Shown: positions 19,042 to 28,086, counted from the first letter of the stretch. The stretch: DNA of 64,000 bases from Lautropia sp. (GCA_030528325.1 JAUMZD010000002.1:1-64000), one strand, 5' to 3'. Notes: generated by a model not told the origin, from the letters alone. Translations and numbers: made by a program.

Positions 19042-20031
19042 TCATTCGGCCGGCCTGACGGCCAGCAGGATCTTGCCGATGTGTTCGGACGACTCCATCC
19101 GGCGATGGGCAGCGGCCGCATCGGCCAACGCAAAGGTTCTGTCCAGCACCGGCCTGACCTCCCCGCTTTCGATCAGCGGCCAGACATGGGCCTGCAGCGC
19201 CCGCACCAGCCGCGCCTTGTCAGCCCCGCTGCGGGCACGAAGGGTCGAGCCCGTGAAGGTCAGCCGCTTGACGAGCAGCGGCGTCCAGTTCAGCTCGACC
19301 TTCGGAGACTGCAGGAAGGCGATCTGAACCAACCTGCCATCCGGCGCCAGCGAGCGCAGATTCCGCTCGATATAGGGGCCGCCCACCATGTCCAGGATCA
19401 CATCCACGCCCCGTCCCTCGGTGAGGCGCCCCACCTCGGCCACGAAATCGCGCTGGCGGTAGTCGATCGCCGCCTCGGCTCCCAGTGCTTCGGCCGCACG
19501 TGCCTTGTCGGGCGTACCCACCGTGCAGAACACCCGCGCCCCGCCCGCCTTCGCCAGCTGGATGGCCGTCACGCCGATGCCGGACGTGCCGCCGTGAACC
19601 AGGAAGGTCTCTCCCCGGGCCAGGCGGCCCCGCTCGAACACATTGGCCCAGACCGTCAGGAAGGTCTCGGGCAGTGCCGCCGCCTGCGCCAGCGTGAGCC
19701 CCTTCGGCACCGGCAACACCTGCCCCACCGGTACCACCACCACCTCGGCATAACCGCCTCCATCAGTTAGCGCACAGACCCGGTCGCCAACCGCCCATTC
19801 GTCCACGCCCTGCCCGACCGCCAGCACCGTGCCCGACACCTCCAGTCCCAGATGGGGCGACGCCCCCCGTGGCGGCGGATAGAGCCCCTTGCGCTGCAAC
19901 ACGTCCGGCCGGTTCACCCCGGCATAGGCGACACGGATCAGCACTTCACCAGCGCCCACCTCGGGCATCTCGCCTTCTTTCAGCCACATGACGTCGGCCT
20001 CGCCGCCCTTGCCATGATCGATGTACTTCAT
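19042..20031 (-). CDS. Zinc-independent quinone oxidoreductase (PIG3-like MDR family)
   Basis: A 329-residue NADPH-dependent medium-chain reductase. The GroES-like N-terminal domain shows GEVLIRVAYAGVNRPDVLQRKG and the GLEVSGTV segment. The Rossmann domain shows LVHGGTSGIGVTAIQLAKA, then VDVILDMVGGPYIERNLRSLAPDG. No catalytic-zinc cysteine/histidine set is seen, placing it with quinone oxidoreductases of the PIG3/Qor type. ATG 20031 is chosen since MKYIDHG is the typical start; upstream in-frame codons extend 27 residues without similarity. Substrate is not predictable. It converges on rodA across a GC-rich 114-bp gap with a small hairpin (19024-19040). Confidence 0.88.
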   Translation of the reverse strand: MKYIDHGKGGEADVMWLKEGEMPEVGAGEVLIRVAYAGVNRPDVLQRKGLYPPPRGASPHLGLEVSGTVLAVGQGVDEWAVGDRVCALTDGGGYAEVVVVPVGQVLPVPKGLTLAQAAALPETFLTVWANVFERGRLARGETFLVHGGTSGIGVTAIQLAKAGGARVFCTVGTPDKARAAEALGAEAAIDYRQRDFVAEVGRLTEGRGVDVILDMVGGPYIERNLRSLAPDGRLVQIAFLQSPKVELNWTPLLVKRLTFTGSTLRARSGADKARLVRALQAHVWPLIESGEVRPVLDRTFALADAAAAHRRMESSEHIGKILLAVRPAE

Positions 20032-20230
20032 TGCTCCCCCTCTGGTCGATATCCGCACCTGCCGGCATCCGGCAAGCCTGACAGCCTGCACACGATGGCC
20101 CGAATCTACCAAATCTCATGCCCGCCCATTTGCCGAATCGCGCCGCGCAGGCCATCATCCCGTCAAGCCGGTCGCATGGCGATACAGCCAGCTTCGATCC
20201 AGACCGCTTCGCCCCATCGAACCCCATCCG

Positions 20231-20290
20231 CAGGCGCTTGAGGCGGCGGGAAAGTCGCAGGCTGCAAACCGGCCGCCCAAGCTCCCAGGC
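20231..20290. repeat. Stem-loop repeat, copy A, upstream of the uracil-DNA glycosylase gene
   Basis: A segment nearly identical to 28140-28197. Its arms GCTTG/GGCGGC (20236-20247, with one bulged A) and GCCGCCCAAGC (20272-20282) pair perfectly around a 24-nt loop, and differences between the two copies keep most of the pairing. The 14-mer at 20276-20289 recurs at 21263-21276 (inverted) and 37431-37444. Function unknown; it sits in the 5' region of the next gene. Confidence 0.6.
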
Positions 20291-20305
20291 ACGCCCCCCA
20301 CTGTC

Positions 20306-21160
20306 ATGCCCATGAACCCACCGTCATCACCGGAAGCCCCCGCGGCCAGCGCCGACACCCCAACCCCCACCACCCTGATCACCGATACCGGCACGACGCA
20401 TCCCGACCCCACGGCACAGACCCTGCTGCGCGCCGCCGCCGAGATGAGCCACGCGCTGGGCGCGCTGCACTTCGCACCACCGGTTGCCCACGTCTACAAC
20501 CCGCTCGACTACGCCTGGGCCGGCCACGCCGCCTATCTGTCCCGCTACGGACAGGGCCGCAAGCGCATCATGTTCCTCGGCATGAACCCGGGCCCCTTCG
20601 GCATGATGCAGACCGGTGTCCCCTTTGGCGAAATTCCCGCCGTGCGCGGCTGGATGGGCATCGAGGCCGACATCCAGTCCCCCGAGCATCAGCATCCGAA
20701 ACGGCTGATCGAAGGTTTTGCCTGCCGCCGCTCGGAAGTGAGTGGTCGCAGACTTTGGGGATGGGCAGCGCGGCGCTTCGGTGAAGCCGACGAATTTTTC
20801 CGTCAGGCCATCGTCATCAATTACTGTCCGCTCGTCTTTCTGGAGGCGACGGGCAGGAACCGGACACCGGTGCAACTGCCAGCGGCCGAGCAGCGCGCCA
20901 TCGAAGCCATCTGCGACCGGCATCTGGCCACCGTCATCGAGGCCCTCCGGCCCGAGTGGGTGATCGGCGTGGGCGGCTTCGCCGAGAAGCGCCTGCGGCA
21001 CGTCGTCTCCGACGTGATGGACGACCGGCCGCTGGCCCGCAGCCTGCATATCGGGCAGATCCTGCATCCCAGCCCGGCCAGCCCCGCTGCCAACCGGGGC
21101 TGGGACGAGGCTGTCGACCGCCAGATGCAGGCATATGGTCTGCTGCCCGTCCAGGGCTGA
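20306..21160 (+). CDS. SMUG1-type single-strand-selective uracil-DNA glycosylase
   Basis: A 284-residue base-excision repair glycosylase of the SMUG1-like branch. Motif 1 is GMNPGPFGMMQTGVPFGE, with Asn for the catalytic position of SMUG enzymes. The mid-region IVINYCPLVFL and the DNA-intercalation motif HPSPASPAANRGW near residue 260 also match. ATG 20306 is used, with a second ATG two codons on; an upstream open frame reaches 20021 but runs through a repeat element and has no family character. The first 45 residues are Pro/Thr/Ala rich and probably disordered. It starts just downstream of stem-loop repeat copy A. Confidence 0.87.
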   Translation: MPMNPPSSPEAPAASADTPTPTTLITDTGTTHPDPTAQTLLRAAAEMSHALGALHFAPPVAHVYNPLDYAWAGHAAYLSRYGQGRKRIMFLGMNPGPFGMMQTGVPFGEIPAVRGWMGIEADIQSPEHQHPKRLIEGFACRRSEVSGRRLWGWAARRFGEADEFFRQAIVINYCPLVFLEATGRNRTPVQLPAAEQRAIEAICDRHLATVIEALRPEWVIGVGGFAEKRLRHVVSDVMDDRPLARSLHIGQILHPSPASPAANRGWDEAVDRQMQAYGLLPVQG

Positions 21161-21362
21161 GCCCCTGAGCTGAGCCACCTCTCCCCTACCGTCTGCCAGC
21201 CTGGCTGTCCTTCGCCCTGCCCCGGGTCTCGGGATCACGCCTGCCCCGGCGTTCTCCCGCCCCCTGGGAGCTTGGGGATAACCAGGCAGCCCCATAGGCT
21301 TACAATCAGGACAGAACGACGGGGACGGATGCATCCTGGGGATGCTTGGAGGGACGATGCTC
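21161..21362. other. Intergenic region with inverted 14-mer repeat before the acyl-CoA synthetase gene
   Basis: A 202-bp gap containing, at 21263-21276, the reverse complement of the 14-mer CCCAAGCTCCCAGG found at 20276-20289 and 37431-37444. A TACAAT at 21301-21306 could be a -10 box, but no matching -35 was found. GGAGGG at 21348-21353 is the ribosome-binding site for ATG 21363. Confidence 0.5.
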
Positions 21363-23288
21363 ATGACGAAGCCTGCCTGCCCGGAAACACTGACACGGGC
21401 CGAATACCAGACACGCCACGCAGCCTCGCTGCAAGACCCCGTTGCCTTCTGGGGCGAAGCGGCGAAACGGCTGACGTGGATCAAGGCCCCCACCCAGGTC
21501 TGTGACATCCATTACGACCCGGATGACCTGCGACTGAGCTGGTTCGGTGACGGCCAGCTGAACGTCAGCGTCAACTGTCTGGATCGCCACCTGCCCGAGC
21601 GGGCGCTCCAGCCCGCACTGATCTGCGATTCGGATGATGAAGGCCGTGCCTCGCTGCACATCAGCTATCAGCAGCTGCATGACCAGGTCTGTCAGCTGGG
21701 CAATGCGCTGCGGGCCCAGGGCATCGGCAAGGGAGACCGTGTCGCGATCTACCTGCCGACCCTGGCCGAGGCCGTGGTGGCGATGCTGGCCTGCGCGCGC
21801 ATCGGCGCGATCCACTGCGTGGTGTTCAGCGGCTTTTCCGCCGCGTCACTGGCCGACCGGCTGCGAGACAGCCAGGCCTGTGCGGTCATCACGGCCGACG
21901 CCGCCCGCCGGGCCGGCCGCCACATCCCGTTGAAGCAGAACCTCGACACGGCGCTGTCCCAGCCCGGACTGACGAGCGTCAGAACCGTGATCGTGCTGAA
22001 GCATCTCGACGAAGCCGTCGACATGCAGGTGGGCCGGGATCACTGGTGGCATGCGCTGACCACCGGCCAGCCCACCGACTGCGAGCCTGAAACCATGCAG
22101 GCCGACGATCCGCTCTTCATTCTCTACGCCTCGGGTGGCAGCGGCCGCCCGAAGGGACTGGTTCACGCCTGTGGCGGCTACCTGCTGTACGCCGCCTTCA
22201 CGCATGAAGAGGTCTTCGGCCTGCAGCCCGACGACGTCTTCTGGTGTACGGCCGACATCGGCTGGATCGCTGCACACACCTACATGGTGTATGGGCCACT
22301 CGCGAATGGCAGCACCTCGCTGCTCTTCAACGGCTCGCCGACCTATCCGACGGCGACCCGTTTCTGGAAGACGCTCGACCGGCATGAAGTCAGCGTGATC
22401 TACACCGTGCCCACCACGGTACGGGCACTGATCAACACCGGCACGACGCCACCTCCCCACTTCGATCACCGGCATCTGCGCCTGCTGGCCTCGGCCGGTG
22501 AACCCCTGGATCCGAAAGCCTGGCACTGGCTGCACGAGGTCGTCGGGGGAGGCCACTGCCCGATCATCGACACCTGGTGGCAGACCGAAACCGGCGGCAT
22601 CCTGCTGGCCTCGACCGTGGGCAGTGATCCCAAGCCGGGCGCCGTCGCCCGCGCCCTGCCCGGCATCAGCCCCGAGATCGTCGACGACAATGCCGAGTTC
22701 ATCCCGAAGGATCAGTCCGGCTGCGGCGTGCTGGTCTTCCCTCACGGCTGGCCCGGGCAGGCCCGTACGCTATACGGCGACCACACCCGCTTCATCGACT
22801 TCTATTTCCGCCCCTACCCCGGTCTCTTCTTCACCAGCGATGCAGCCCGACGCGACGAGGATGGCGACTACTGGATCACCGGCCGCATCGACGACGTGAT
22901 CAACATCAGTGGCACACGCCTCAGCACGGTCGAAGTGGAAAGCGCGCTGCTGGCCCACCCCGACGTGGCCGAAGCCGCCGCCGTCAGCTGCCACCACCCC
23001 GTCAAGGGCCAGAGCATCTACCTGTATGTGATGCTGGTCGACGAGAAGGCCCCCGGTGAAGCACTCCGCCTGTCACTGACACAGCATCTGCGCCAGACCG
23101 TCAGCCCGCTGGCCAGCCCCGAGCACATCCAGTGGGTCAACGGCCTGCCCAAAACCCGCTCCGGCAAGATCATGCGCCGCATCCTTCGCAAGATCGCCGA
23201 GAATGCCCCCGACCAGCTGGGCGACACCAGCACACTGGCCGACCCCTCCGTCGTGGACGCGCTGCTGGCCAACCGGTGCATCCAGTGA
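21363..23288 (+). CDS. acs: Acetyl-CoA synthetase-like acyl-CoA ligase with altered AMP-binding motif
   Basis: A 641-residue ANL-superfamily enzyme of the acetyl/propionyl-CoA synthetase group. Conserved elements are CARIGAIHCVVFSGFS, IDTWWQTETGGILL, ARRDEDGDYWITGRIDDVINISG and the C-terminal catalytic lysine in KTRSGKIMRRILRK. The P-loop, normally YTSGSTGKPKG in this family, reads YASGGSGRPKG, and the A8 region reads SGTRLSTVE where SGHRLGTAE is usual. It is therefore a divergent member: the substrate may differ or activity may be low. ATG 21363 is preferred over 21342 because GGAGGG lies 9 nt upstream. Adjacent genes give no pathway clue. No acetylation-control genes are nearby. Confidence 0.82.
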   Translation: MTKPACPETLTRAEYQTRHAASLQDPVAFWGEAAKRLTWIKAPTQVCDIHYDPDDLRLSWFGDGQLNVSVNCLDRHLPERALQPALICDSDDEGRASLHISYQQLHDQVCQLGNALRAQGIGKGDRVAIYLPTLAEAVVAMLACARIGAIHCVVFSGFSAASLADRLRDSQACAVITADAARRAGRHIPLKQNLDTALSQPGLTSVRTVIVLKHLDEAVDMQVGRDHWWHALTTGQPTDCEPETMQADDPLFILYASGGSGRPKGLVHACGGYLLYAAFTHEEVFGLQPDDVFWCTADIGWIAAHTYMVYGPLANGSTSLLFNGSPTYPTATRFWKTLDRHEVSVIYTVPTTVRALINTGTTPPPHFDHRHLRLLASAGEPLDPKAWHWLHEVVGGGHCPIIDTWWQTETGGILLASTVGSDPKPGAVARALPGISPEIVDDNAEFIPKDQSGCGVLVFPHGWPGQARTLYGDHTRFIDFYFRPYPGLFFTSDAARRDEDGDYWITGRIDDVINISGTRLSTVEVESALLAHPDVAEAAAVSCHHPVKGQSIYLYVMLVDEKAPGEALRLSLTQHLRQTVSPLASPEHIQWVNGLPKTRSGKIMRRILRKIAENAPDQLGDTSTLADPSVVDALLANRCIQ

Positions 23289-23339
23289 ACGGATACGACA
23301 GAATGGCGCCCGATCCCCTCCCCTCAAGCCCCCTCCGCC

Positions 23340-23804
23340 ATGTTCCTTGAATCGATTCTGGCCTTTCTGCATCTCTCGGCCATCCTGATGATGGTGGTGT
23401 TCGTCACCAGCGAAGCCGCCCTGTGCCGCACCGAATGGCTCAACGCCGACGTGCTCAAGCGGCTGGCCCGGGTGGATGTCCTCTACGGCCTCTCGGCCCT
23501 GTGCGTGCTGCTGACCGGGTTCGTCCGGATGGTCTGGGGCGCCAAGGGATTCGACTGGTATCTGGCCCAGCCGATGCTGCACGCCAAGATCACCTTCTTC
23601 GTCCTGATGGCCGTGATCGCCGTCCCTGCCTCCATCGCCATCCGCCGCTGGGCCCGTGTCTGGGATCGCACGGGTCAGCTGCCGCCCAGCCGCGACGTCC
23701 GCAAGATCCGTCGCCTGATCATGATCGGCTCGCACCTGATGATGGTGATTCCGCTGTTCGCCGTCTTTCTGGCGCGCGGGGTCTTTTCCGTCCCGCCCCC
23801 CTGA
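23340..23804 (+). CDS. DUF2214 family integral membrane protein
   Basis: A 154-residue protein with four predicted membrane helices: ILAFLHLSAILMMVVFVTSEA, LYGLSALCVLLTGFVRMVWG, ITFFVLMAVIAVPASIAI and LIMIGSHLMMVIPLFAVFLARG. The histidine in the first helix (FLHLSAI) and the overall pattern match the DUF2214 family, whose function is not established. It starts 51 bp after the acyl-CoA ligase stop, so it may share its transcript. Confidence 0.75.
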   Translation: MFLESILAFLHLSAILMMVVFVTSEAALCRTEWLNADVLKRLARVDVLYGLSALCVLLTGFVRMVWGAKGFDWYLAQPMLHAKITFFVLMAVIAVPASIAIRRWARVWDRTGQLPPSRDVRKIRRLIMIGSHLMMVIPLFAVFLARGVFSVPPP

Positions 23805-23963
23805 AAACTGGCATGCTGGAGGCTCTGCCAGGCGTCTCTCCGTTGCAACACTTCAGCCGAGAAGGCCTGCTGCACTGATTCGTCCCCGCGTCAGCCCGTC
23901 CGGGGCTGTGCCCACCGCCGTGACGAGCTCCCTGCCTCCACCGCGCCTCATCCACCGATCCCG

Positions 23964-24920
23964 ATGACCCCCCCGCACCCCATCGAACACCACCCGACCG
24001 TCATGCTGCTGGGCGGCAGCGGCTTCATTGGCCGTCATCTGGCTGCCGATTACGCCGCCCGCGGCTGGCGCGTGCTGATCGTCACCCGTCGCCCGGACGA
24101 CAGCCGCGCCGAACTGGGTGAACGCTTCGAGTACGTCAGCTCGCTGCACCACTTCGATCCCAGCATCTGGGTCGACCTCGTCATCAATCTCGCCGGTGCC
24201 TCGGTCGGCGAAGGCCGCTGGACGAAACGGCGCAAACAGACGCTGTTCGACAGCCGCCTGGGCCCCACCCAAACGCTGGCCGACTGGCTAAAAACCACCA
24301 GCTACAAGCCCCAGCGCATCATCCAGGCCTCGGCCGTCGGCTACTACGGCAATGGCAGTCGGACGGGCTGGCAGCAGGTGCTCGACGAAGACGCTTCGCC
24401 CCAGCCCGGCGTCTTCGTTTCCGACCTCTGCCACCAATGGGAGGGCCTGGCCCGGCAGATGCAGAAGGATACCGGCGTGCCCGTGACCGTCTGCCGGCTC
24501 GGCGTCGTGCTGGGCCACCGTGGTGGCATCCTGCCCCAGCTGCTCAAACCCGTCTCGATGGGCGTCGGCCGTATCGGCCCGGGCAACCAGCCCCTGCCCT
24601 GGATCCACCTCGACGACGTGGTGGCCGCCGTCCGGTTTCTGGCGGAACGATCTGGGGAACCTGCCTGGCAGGTGTACAACCTCGTGGCCCCCGAGGCCAC
24701 CACCCAACGCCAGTTTGCCGAAACCGCTGCCCGCCTGATGCATCGGCGCCTGTTGGTGTCGATGCCGGCCGCCGCCATGCGCCTGGCCATGGGAGAACAG
24801 GCCGATCTGGTGCTGGACGGACAATTCGTCCAACCCGCCCGGCTACTGGCGGAGGGGTTCGCGTTCCAGTATCCCGATGTGGAAAAGGCACTACAGGATT
24901 TGCTGCCCCCCAAGGGCTGA
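23964..24920 (+). CDS. TIGR01777-family NAD(P)-binding oxidoreductase (YfcH-like)
   Basis: A 318-residue extended short-chain dehydrogenase/epimerase-like protein. The nucleotide-binding motif GGSGFIGRHLAADYAARGW is at residues 16-34, and VINLAGASVGEGRWTKRRK, SAVGYYGNG and PWIHLDDVVAAVRFL are the typical TIGR01777 segments. The C-terminal domain ends PDVEKALQDLL, the family's DUF1731-like tail. The biochemical role of this family is not settled. ATG 23964 gives a 13-residue lead before the Rossmann strand; ATG 24003 is an alternative. It stands alone between DUF2214 and the AIPR gene. Confidence 0.87.
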   Translation: MTPPHPIEHHPTVMLLGGSGFIGRHLAADYAARGWRVLIVTRRPDDSRAELGERFEYVSSLHHFDPSIWVDLVINLAGASVGEGRWTKRRKQTLFDSRLGPTQTLADWLKTTSYKPQRIIQASAVGYYGNGSRTGWQQVLDEDASPQPGVFVSDLCHQWEGLARQMQKDTGVPVTVCRLGVVLGHRGGILPQLLKPVSMGVGRIGPGNQPLPWIHLDDVVAAVRFLAERSGEPAWQVYNLVAPEATTQRQFAETAARLMHRRLLVSMPAAAMRLAMGEQADLVLDGQFVQPARLLAEGFAFQYPDVEKALQDLLPPKG

Positions 24921-25000
24921 GGCAACATACCAGGCAACACTCTGTTGCCACGACACCACGTGCCAGCATGTCACCGTGTCTCCCCGAATCAGCCCCCGCG

Positions 25001-26683
25001 ATGAACCTCAATGCCTCAATCATCGATCAGCGCCTGACCGGCATACAAGACCAGATTCGTGAACGGGCCAGTGCGGAGCTGAAGCTTGAAGACACTGGGC
25101 GCCTGAAGTCTCTGGCTTTCGTCTACCTGTGCGTCAAGACCGTGCTCGATCTGGATCCGGACGAGGCCTTCGATTGCCTGACCGATGGCGGCGGAGATTT
25201 TGGCGTCGACGCACTGCATGCCACCGAAGAAATTGATGGCGAATTCTGGGTAACGCTCTTCCAGAGCAAGTACAAGAATCGTCTCGACGCCCAGTCGAAC
25301 TTCAAACAACACGGCATCGAAGCACTGATCAATGCCATCCGGCATCTGTTCGACCCTTCCGCCGATCTTGGCGCCATCAATGACCGCCTGCGTGTCAAGG
25401 TTGAAGAAATCCGCGCCCTCATCCGGGACGGCATGATTCCCCGCGTCAGAGCCATCGCCTGCAACAATGGCCAGACCTGGAATCAGGAAGCACAGAAAGC
25501 CATCGATCGCTCCGGCTTTGGCGAACAGGTCGTGTGGGAGCATGTCAACCATGATGTCCTGGTCAATCTCATGCAGCGCGTGTCCCCGGTTCAGGAAACC
25601 CTCCGCCTGACCGGTAAGGCCATCATCGAAGACATGCATTTCAGCCGTGTCTGCATCGGGCGGATGCCAGTAACCGAAGTGGCAGCCCTGATGGAAAGAC
25701 ATGGTGATCGTCTACTGGAGCGCAACATCCGGCGCTATCTCGGACTCCACGGCAATCGGGTCAACGAAGGCATTCGGCGGACGCTGAACTCGCACCAATC
25801 AGCCTATTTCTACTTTTTCAACAATGGGCTGACACTGGTTTGCGACGACTTTTCCTATAACGCCCTTCAAAACAGCGACTTTCAGGTCAAGGTCGACAAT
25901 CTTCATATCGTCAATGGCGGCCAAACCTGCATGACGATCTACAAGACAGCGGAAGAACTGCGCAAGGCCGGACGCTCTTTGCCATCGGACGCCACCGTTC
26001 TCGTCCGGATCTACAAACTGCCGAAAGACAACCAGGACATCATCCTTCAGATCACCCATGCCACCAACAGCCAGAACCCGGTTGACCTGAAGGATCTTCG
26101 TGCCAACGACAGCAAACAGCAACAACTGGAGCAGAGCATCCAGGATCTCGGTTACAGCTATCGACGCAAGCGGATGGATACCAGCGTCAAGGCCACCGAG
26201 ATCACGACCGGCGCCGCCGCCGAAGCCATTCTGGCCATCTGGCGACAGGCACCGCATCAGGCCAAGTTCCTCACCCGCGAGCATTTCGGCAAGCTCTACG
26301 ACACGATCTTCACCGATGACCTGAACGGCGCCCAGGTCATCGCAGCAAGCCTGTTATATCGCATCACGGAAAACCGTCGACGTCGCCCCCAACCAGAAGA
26401 CCCGCTCTTCGTACGCTATGCCTCCTGCTTCATCGCCATGCAGATGGGACGCAGGCTCCTGAAGGAGCTGGACATCAGCCTCTCCGAGCTGGATCACCGG
26501 ACTCTGCCTGCCGCCAGGGAAAAAATCCTGGCGAATGGCGAACGCTATTTTCACGCCTCCGCTCAGGACATCCAGACGGCCCTGGCGTCACTTTACGGGG
26601 ATCAGGCCATCTCGGTGCAACAACTCTCTGCCACCTTTCGGCGGGGAGACCTCATCGAAACGTTGAAGCAGATGCAGGTCTGA
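25001..26683 (+). CDS. AIPR-family abortive-infection protein with nuclease-like N-terminal domain
   Basis: A 560-residue protein. The N-terminal part shows TDGGGDFGVDALH (Asp66, Asp70) followed by WVTLFQSKYK (Gln88, Lys90), the acidic...QxK arrangement of a restriction-endonuclease-like PD-(D/E)xK fold. The middle carries the AIPR signature: RNIRRYLGLHGNRVNEGI from residue 241, then AYFYFFNNGLTLVCDDF and VDNLHIVNGGQTCMTIYK, then ATNSQNPVDLKDLRAND. AIPR proteins are linked to phage abortive infection. The function here is inferred from family and neighbours. ATG 25001 starts at the conserved helical N-terminus; ATG 24968 is possible and neither has a clear Shine-Dalgarno. GC is somewhat lower than the flanking housekeeping genes. 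No methyltransferase or helicase partner is adjacent. Confidence 0.85.
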   Translation: MNLNASIIDQRLTGIQDQIRERASAELKLEDTGRLKSLAFVYLCVKTVLDLDPDEAFDCLTDGGGDFGVDALHATEEIDGEFWVTLFQSKYKNRLDAQSNFKQHGIEALINAIRHLFDPSADLGAINDRLRVKVEEIRALIRDGMIPRVRAIACNNGQTWNQEAQKAIDRSGFGEQVVWEHVNHDVLVNLMQRVSPVQETLRLTGKAIIEDMHFSRVCIGRMPVTEVAALMERHGDRLLERNIRRYLGLHGNRVNEGIRRTLNSHQSAYFYFFNNGLTLVCDDFSYNALQNSDFQVKVDNLHIVNGGQTCMTIYKTAEELRKAGRSLPSDATVLVRIYKLPKDNQDIILQITHATNSQNPVDLKDLRANDSKQQQLEQSIQDLGYSYRRKRMDTSVKATEITTGAAAEAILAIWRQAPHQAKFLTREHFGKLYDTIFTDDLNGAQVIAASLLYRITENRRRRPQPEDPLFVRYASCFIAMQMGRRLLKELDISLSELDHRTLPAAREKILANGERYFHASAQDIQTALASLYGDQAISVQQLSATFRRGDLIETLKQMQV

Positions 26684-26712
26684 CGCCACATCATCACCAG
26701 ACGAGCAGCCCA

Positions 26713-27099
26713 ATGCCAGCTACATGCCGTGCATCCCGCCTCCGACGCCACGCCCCCCGAATCCTCTGGTATCCCTGCCTCCTGGTGCTGTGCTTTCTGA
26801 ACTGGTACTACCTGCCCCCCTGGGGACCATTGCTGGTGCTGGCAGCCGTCAGCGTGCCGCCTCTTGTCCTGGTGCTGCGCTGGATCGTGAAGCCCGCCCT
26901 GATCGACGGGAAACCACCCAGCCATGTCCTGGGCCTGAAATTGGCTCATGCCGGCTGGCTGATCAGTCTGGGTGGCGTCCTGTTCACCCTGTTCGTGATC
27001 GTGCCTTTTGGCCTGGGCAGCTTCCCCTTCGACTACCTCGGCTACATGCTGATTCCGTTTGGCATCGAACTGGTGCTGTGGGCTTGGGAGGCGGGGTGA
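26713..27099 (+). CDS. Small unknown membrane protein
   Basis: A 128-residue protein not recognised. About four hydrophobic segments are visible: ILWYPCLLVLCFLNWYYL, GPLLVLAAVSVPPLVLVL, AGWLISLGGVLFTLFVIV and YLGYMLIPFGIELVLWAW. The N-terminal 15 residues are Arg/His-rich. It starts 29 bp after the AIPR stop on the same strand, so co-transcription is likely. Whether it serves as a membrane partner of the AIPR protein is an open inference. Confidence 0.6.
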   Translation: MPATCRASRLRRHAPRILWYPCLLVLCFLNWYYLPPWGPLLVLAAVSVPPLVLVLRWIVKPALIDGKPPSHVLGLKLAHAGWLISLGGVLFTLFVIVPFGLGSFPFDYLGYMLIPFGIELVLWAWEAG

Positions 27100-27147
27100 T
27101 TGCCTCTAAACACGACGTGAGTACAGACACCCGTATGCCTTCCAGGA

Positions 27148-27594
27148 TCAAGGGAGACCGCCCGTAACTTGTTCCTGTGAAATCCATTGCAACGCTTCAA
27201 ACGGGCTCAGGATGGCTACATCGACGTTGTTTGCCAATACCAAAAGATCCTGATCCCCAGTGATCAACACATCCACATCAGCCTCCAAGGCCGTATGGAT
27301 GAAAATGTCATCATCAGGGTCTCGGCAATAAACTGCCCTGGGAAATTCGGGCAAATCAACCCAATCTGCAACGGCAGCCAGATCCTGAAGGATGAGACGG
27401 CGTTGCTCAATACTGAGGTATCGGTCAAATTTCTGCCTCCAAAGTCGGGTTTCCAGTTCTCCATAGGTCTCGGCTGAGAACACCAACCTGCCATGCTGCA
27501 AAAGGAGGTCAACCAGCGATGCAGGTACAGACCGTGGCGACAAGGCAGCACTGATGAGCACGTTGGTGTCAACCACCGCACGCTTAATCTTCAT
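27148..27594 (-). CDS. PIN-domain toxin of a type II toxin-antitoxin pair
   Basis: A 148-residue PIN-fold protein of the COG1569 type, predicted RNase. The acidic metal-binding residues are visible: Asp in AVVDTNVLISA (about residue 9), Glu in ETYGELETRL, Asp in YCRDPDDDIFI, and Asp in LITGDQDLL. ATG 27594 begins directly at KIKRAVVDTN and overlaps the antitoxin gene by 11 bp. Its partner upstream on the same strand is a Phd/YefM-type antitoxin. The order antitoxin then toxin, with overlap, is typical. Target RNA unknown. Confidence 0.88.
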   Translation of the reverse strand: MKIKRAVVDTNVLISAALSPRSVPASLVDLLLQHGRLVFSAETYGELETRLWRQKFDRYLSIEQRRLILQDLAAVADWVDLPEFPRAVYCRDPDDDIFIHTALEADVDVLITGDQDLLVLANNVDVAILSPFEALQWISQEQVTGGLP

Positions 27595-27835
27595 CGGCCA
27601 GCAACCGCTCAAGCTCTGCCTGTGTCAAACCTTCATCAGCCGCTTGCTGTGCCGTTTCTTTCAATGTGCCACGCAAACGATCAGCATAGAAGGCGCGCAT
27701 GGCCTCATAGTCCTGCGCCGACACCATCACACCCACGACCCGGTTATGCCTGGTAACCCGAACAGGCTCCCGCTGCACCCGATCCAGCAATTCCCCGAAT
27801 CTCGTCTTTGCCTCGTTCGCTGTGTAAGTCTGCAT
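27584..27835 (-). CDS. Phd/YefM-family antitoxin
   Basis: An 83-residue antitoxin with MQTYTANEAKTRFGELLDRVQREPVRVTRHNRVVGVMVSAQDYEAMR covering the DNA-binding N-terminal domain. The C-terminal 35 residues (ADEGLTQAELERLLADE) are acidic and likely bind and neutralise the PIN toxin. Such antitoxins usually repress their own promoter together with the toxin. It is first in the pair; the upstream region 27836-27900 should carry the operator, but I could not identify a convincing one. Confidence 0.87.
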   Translation of the reverse strand: MQTYTANEAKTRFGELLDRVQREPVRVTRHNRVVGVMVSAQDYEAMRAFYADRLRGTLKETAQQAADEGLTQAELERLLADED

Positions 27836-28086
27836 CCTGACCTGCCTTCCCTATCGTTATCCCACCAATGGATCGACCATTTTAGGCGAATCGTTCGATT
27901 CTTGCCATTCAAACAAACCCTGAAGCTCAGCCAGACAATGCCATGACATCCTCAAGTCAGATAAGACTCCCCTCTCCCTGAGAGACATCATGGGCGAACC
28001 GAGAATCTTTCAACATCGACTCAGCGCCGATTGAAATGCCCCGCGCAAGCGCAGCGTTCGTGGTTCACACACCGCAACGGACAAAC

